Positions 5,615 to 7,795 of a DNA stretch of 7,795 bases are shown piece by piece; position 1 is the first letter of the stretch; each line of letters begins with the position of its first letter. A model generated the notes under the pieces. The model worked only from the letters and a program-made list of their open reading frames with translations, searched no databases and was not told the origin of the DNA. The stretch covers positions 1-7,795 of the forward strand of contig CAKUHX010000074.1 in assembly GCA_934659475.1 (NCBI GenBank), given 5' to 3'. The position numbers and the translations under genes are program-made. This DNA comes from an uncultured Oscillospiraceae bacterium. Its GTDB lineage: Bacteria; Bacillota; Clostridia; Oscillospirales; Oscillospiraceae.

Positions 5615-6156
5615 TTCCTCTCCCCGGGGTCCGTCTCCTCCGGCGCGCACAAAAGGGTGATGATCTCGTGATAAAACACGTCCGGCTCCCGGCGGAACCG
5701 CGCCGCAGCCGCAGCCGCGGCCTGGGGGGTGGGCATCAGGGCGGACAGCTCCATCAGCGGGCCGTTGTCATCCTCAAAGTGGAGTGACAGGTTGCAGGTG
5801 CCGTCCTGACTGGGGGTGACCTCCGCCCGGATCTGCTTCTCCCGGCGCAGGGCGTCGTTCAGGGCCACCAGATTTTCATCGCACCGGGTACGGACGGAGT
5901 AGGGCAGGCTGGTATCTGTGATCTCGCTGTTGCGGCGGCCCTTCTCCGTAGGGGAGAACAGCTCCCCCTCCTGGTGGAGGTTGCCCGTTTTTACCAGGTG
6001 CTGCACCGCCTGGTTCAGGGAAAAGTAGTCCACTCCGGCATCGCACAGGGCGATCTCATACAGCTGCAAAAAGGTGATGGGGGCGGCCGCCCTGGAGATG
6101 ATATACATCACCAGCAGCTTCAGATCCAGCTCGTCCTGAATAAAACCCATTGCCAT
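5611..6156 (-). CDS. DUF4364 family winged-helix protein, probable regulator
   Basis: The product has 181 residues. An N-terminal winged-helix-like region (about 10-80) contains DLKLLVMYIISRAAAPITF and an LNQAVQHLVKTGNL recognition-helix-like segment, then a wing-like ELFSPTEKGRR. The C-terminal part (about 100-170) is of unknown fold and includes an Ala run at 146-152. This pattern fits the DUF4364 family of Firmicutes, which resembles small DNA-binding regulators; no target is known. The start is the ATG at 6156, with AAGGAG eight bases upstream; the frame extends further up to 6213, but without a ribosome binding site. Its stop overlaps the methyltransferase start by 4 nt, so the two are co-expressed. 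Confidence 0.87.
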   Translation of the reverse strand: MAMGFIQDELDLKLLVMYIISRAAAPITFLQLYEIALCDAGVDYFSLNQAVQHLVKTGNLHQEGELFSPTEKGRRNSEITDTSLPYSVRTRCDENLVALNDALRREKQIRAEVTPSQDGTCNLSLHFEDDNGPLMELSALMPTPQAAAAAAARFRREPDVFYHEIITLLCAPEETDPGERK

Positions 6157-6180
6157 AAAACCCGCTCCTTCCAAAGCGAT

Positions 6181-6202
6181 GGGGCCCGGCGCACCGGGCC
6201 CC
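6181..6202 (-). other. Perfect 9-bp hairpin in the 5' UTR of the DUF4364 operon
   Basis: The minus strand reads GGGGCCCGG-TGCG-CCGGGCCCC. It begins about 13 nt after the predicted transcription start and ends about a dozen bases before the AAGGAG site. There is no T-run, so it is not a terminator. It may protect the mRNA end or serve as an operator for the DUF4364 protein; that is inference. Confidence 0.6.
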
Positions 6203-6221
6203 GTGGACCTCATGTTCGTTT

Positions 6222-6251
6222 ATTATACCACACCCCCGGCGGAAAGGACAA
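6222..6251 (-). promoter_or_regulatory. Promoter of the DUF4364-methyltransferase operon
   Basis: TTGTCC (-35, 6251-6246), an 18-bp spacer, then a perfect TATAAT (-10, 6227-6222) preceded by TGG (extended -10). Expected start near 6215, about 59 nt before the ATG at 6156. Confidence 0.85.
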
Positions 6252-6358
6252 GAGGAAAGGGCCCCAGGCACCAAAAAACCGGACTGTCATAAGATGGGGT
6301 GTAGTCCAAGCAAACCCGGGCGGCCCGTCCGCCCCCATCTGTCATAGGAGGGATCACC
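6252..6358 (+). promoter_or_regulatory. Structured upstream region of the Cys-rich protein gene
   Basis: About 107 bases between the divergent promoter and the gene. They hold two direct copies of CTGTCATA (6284-6291 and 6339-6346), an 8-bp inverted repeat AGATGGGG/CCCCATCT (6292-6299 with 6333-6340), and an inner GGGCGG/CCGCCC stem (6318-6323 with 6329-6334) that competes with it. GCACC (6268-6272) and CATAAGAT (6288-6295) are 15 bp apart (16 from the AC core) and loosely resemble a sigma-K type promoter (AC, then CATANNNTA). No good housekeeping promoter is visible. The gene's ribosome binding site AGGAGG is at 6346-6351. Confidence 0.4.
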
Positions 6359-7201
6359 ATGCCTGAAAAGGTGGTACCCGGCCCCGTGAGCGACAACCGC
6401 AGCATCCGGGAGGCCGTGTGCATACACACCAGAAAGATCTTTGACTCCTGCAAGGACAAAGACTGTATCGAAGATCTCCGCGTCTACCCCACCCGCTCCT
6501 CCCAGACCATCCTGGACCAGGCCAACTGTGTCAAGGCCGGCCAGGCGGAGCTGCTGTACGCCTACATCAATGTGGAGCCCATCAGCTTCAACAAGGGCTT
6601 TTACACCGTAGACGTGCGGTATTTCTACCGCATCACCGGCGACGCCTTCACCGGGGCCGCCCGCCCGTCTGAGTTCACCGGCCTGGCCGTGTTCAACAAG
6701 CGGGCCGTGCTCTTTGGCAGCGAAGGCAGCGCCAAGGTGTTCACCTCTACTGCCGCCGACTGCATGGAGGATGAGCAGGGCGCCCCCGCGGTCAGCTCCC
6801 CCCTGGCGGTGGTGGAGTCCGTAGACCCCCTGATCCTGGGGATGAAGCTGATGACCGTGGGCGACTGCTGCCCCTGCGACTGCGGCGTGACCGAGATCCC
6901 CGCCTTCATCCTGGCCCAGTTCCCCGAGGCGCTGGTGACCGAGGGGGACCTCCACCGGCTGTATGTCACCCTGGGACAGTTCTCCATCATCCGTCTGGAG
7001 CGGGACACCCAGCTGCTCATCCCCGCTTACGACTACTGCGTGCCGGAGAAGGAGTGCAGCTGCGACGACGGCCGGTGCGAGGAGCCCGACCCCTGTCAGG
7101 TCTTCCGGCAGGTGCAGTTCCCCATGGAGGAGTTCTTCCCGCCCAACGCCCTGCCCACACCCCCCAGCGGCTACCGCGAGGTCAGGGCCTGCTGCCGGTA
7201 A
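6359..7201 (+). CDS. Cys-rich conserved clostridial protein, function unknown
   Basis: The product has 280 residues with 16 Cys (about 6%), including a CCPCDC cluster at 170-175, a CSC pair at 233-235 and a CC near the C terminus (278-279). I recognise the overall pattern as a conserved hypothetical family of Clostridia: an SDNRSIREAVCIHTRKIFDSC N-terminal block (11-31), FNKGFYTVDVRYFYRITGD (77-95), the LYVTLGQFSIIRLERD block (201-216) and an IPAYDYCVPEKEC segment (221-233). I know no proven function. There is no signal peptide or membrane helix. The Cys content, a possible sporulation-type promoter and the adjacent amidase suggest a spore coat or envelope component, but this is inference. 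Start is the ATG at 6359, seven bases after AGGAGG. It ends two codons before the amidase start. Confidence 0.85.
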   Translation: MPEKVVPGPVSDNRSIREAVCIHTRKIFDSCKDKDCIEDLRVYPTRSSQTILDQANCVKAGQAELLYAYINVEPISFNKGFYTVDVRYFYRITGDAFTGAARPSEFTGLAVFNKRAVLFGSEGSAKVFTSTAADCMEDEQGAPAVSSPLAVVESVDPLILGMKLMTVGDCCPCDCGVTEIPAFILAQFPEALVTEGDLHRLYVTLGQFSIIRLERDTQLLIPAYDYCVPEKECSCDDGRCEEPDPCQVFRQVQFPMEEFFPPNALPTPPSGYREVRACCR

Positions 7202-7207
7202 GCGCGT

Positions 7208-7795
7208 ATGCGCCTGCGCCGGCAGTATCTGACCCGGAACGACTGCTTTCTGACCGGACGGATCATCACCCCCCGCGGGGTGATGATCCACTCCACCGGG
7301 GCGGATAACCCCCGGGTCAGCCGCTATGTGCCGGGGAATGAGGAGCTGGGCCGGAACTCCGGCGGAAACCACTGGGACCGGCCGGGGCTGGACAAATGCG
7401 TCCACGCCTTTGTGGGCCAGTTTGCCGGCGGAGAGGTCGGCATCGTGCAGACCCTGCCCTGGGACTGCCGGGGATGGCACTGCGGCCGGGGCCCTTTGGG
7501 CAGCGGCAACGACACCCACATCGGCTTTGAACTGTGTGAGGACGGCCTTGCCGATGAGCACTATTTCCGGGCCGTCTATGCTCAGGCAGTGGAACTGACC
7601 GCCGCCCTGTGCCGCCGGTTCCGGCTGGACCCTTTGGCGGACGGCGTGGTCCTGGCCCACGCGGAGGGGGCCAGGCGAGGCATCGCCAGCGATCACGGCG
7701 ACCCCATCCACTGGTTCTCCCGCTTCGGCGTGACCATGGACGACTTCCGCGCCGACACCGCCGCCCGAATGGAGGAAACGACCGTGACACAGGAA
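7208..7795 (+). CDS. N-acetylmuramoyl-L-alanine amidase, Amidase_2/PGRP type (3' end cut)
   Basis: A zinc amidase that cleaves the bond between N-acetylmuramic acid and L-Ala in peptidoglycan. 196 residues are visible, with no stop before the window edge. Amidase_2 features are GVMIHSTGADNP with zinc ligand His28, GGNHWDRPG (52-60), CVHAFVGQ (64-71), QTLPWDCRGWHCG (81-93), NDTHIGFELCEDG (101-113) and LAHAEGARRGIASDHGDP (149-166), with His151 and His163 or Asp165 as further ligands. There is no signal peptide, as in phage-type and many clostridial cytosolic amidases. The ATG at 7208 lies 6 nt after the upstream TAA, in the same frame, with no Shine-Dalgarno sequence, so initiation probably relies on coupling. 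A cell-wall-binding C-terminal domain, if any, is outside the window. Confidence 0.93.
   Translation, partial: MRLRRQYLTRNDCFLTGRIITPRGVMIHSTGADNPRVSRYVPGNEELGRNSGGNHWDRPGLDKCVHAFVGQFAGGEVGIVQTLPWDCRGWHCGRGPLGSGNDTHIGFELCEDGLADEHYFRAVYAQAVELTAALCRRFRLDPLADGVVLAHAEGARRGIASDHGDPIHWFSRFGVTMDDFRADTAARMEETTVTQE

Noticed and set aside
6287..7711. Long minus-strand frame opposite the Cys-rich and amidase genes
   Set aside because: Antisense shadow; the plus-strand proteins match known families, while this one has no recognisable domain.

Overview
The window looks like chromosomal core DNA from a GC-rich, low-oxygen Firmicute of the Clostridia, most likely the Oscillospiraceae (a Flavonifractor- or Lawsonibacter-like gut bacterium). 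This rests on inference from three things: the rpmG-secE-nusG-rplK-rplA order, strong AGGAGG-type ribosome binding sites, and genes typical of Clostridia (YqeG phosphatase, DUF4364 protein, Cys-rich conserved protein beside an amidase). I see no insertion sequence, CRISPR array, tRNA or rRNA.

Region 1 (1-2002, minus strand) is the translation/transcription/secretion operon rpmG-secE-nusG-rplK-rplA, with rplA cut by the window edge. A strong promoter (1973-2002), with phased A-tracts upstream, starts a leader of about 240 nt. That leader carries a 13-bp intrinsic terminator before rpmG, so the operon looks as if it could be controlled by attenuation.

Region 2 (2003-4455) holds a minus-strand gene for a degenerate GH18-like barrel protein. 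It is divergent from a plus-strand pair: a YqeG-family HAD phosphatase and an endonuclease IV-like TIM-barrel protein, which overlap by 4 nt. Two unusual palindromes (T-tract, GC core, A-tract) flank the GH18-like gene. The plus-strand pair ends at a 16-bp terminator shared with the converging operon.

Region 3 (4463-6251, minus strand) is a two-gene operon. A DUF4364 winged-helix protein is followed, through an ATGA overlap, by a class I SAM-dependent methyltransferase with a PCC motif. It has a near-consensus promoter and a 9-bp hairpin in its 5' UTR.

Region 4 (6252-7795, plus strand) has a structured upstream region, then a Cys-rich conserved protein of unknown function. Two codons after its stop, in the same frame, an N-acetylmuramoyl-L-alanine amidase begins and runs off the window. 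A spore-envelope role for this pair is a guess.

No clearly new multi-gene system is visible. The best leads are the attenuated rpmG leader, the Cys-rich protein/amidase pair, and the palindromes around the GH18-like gene.
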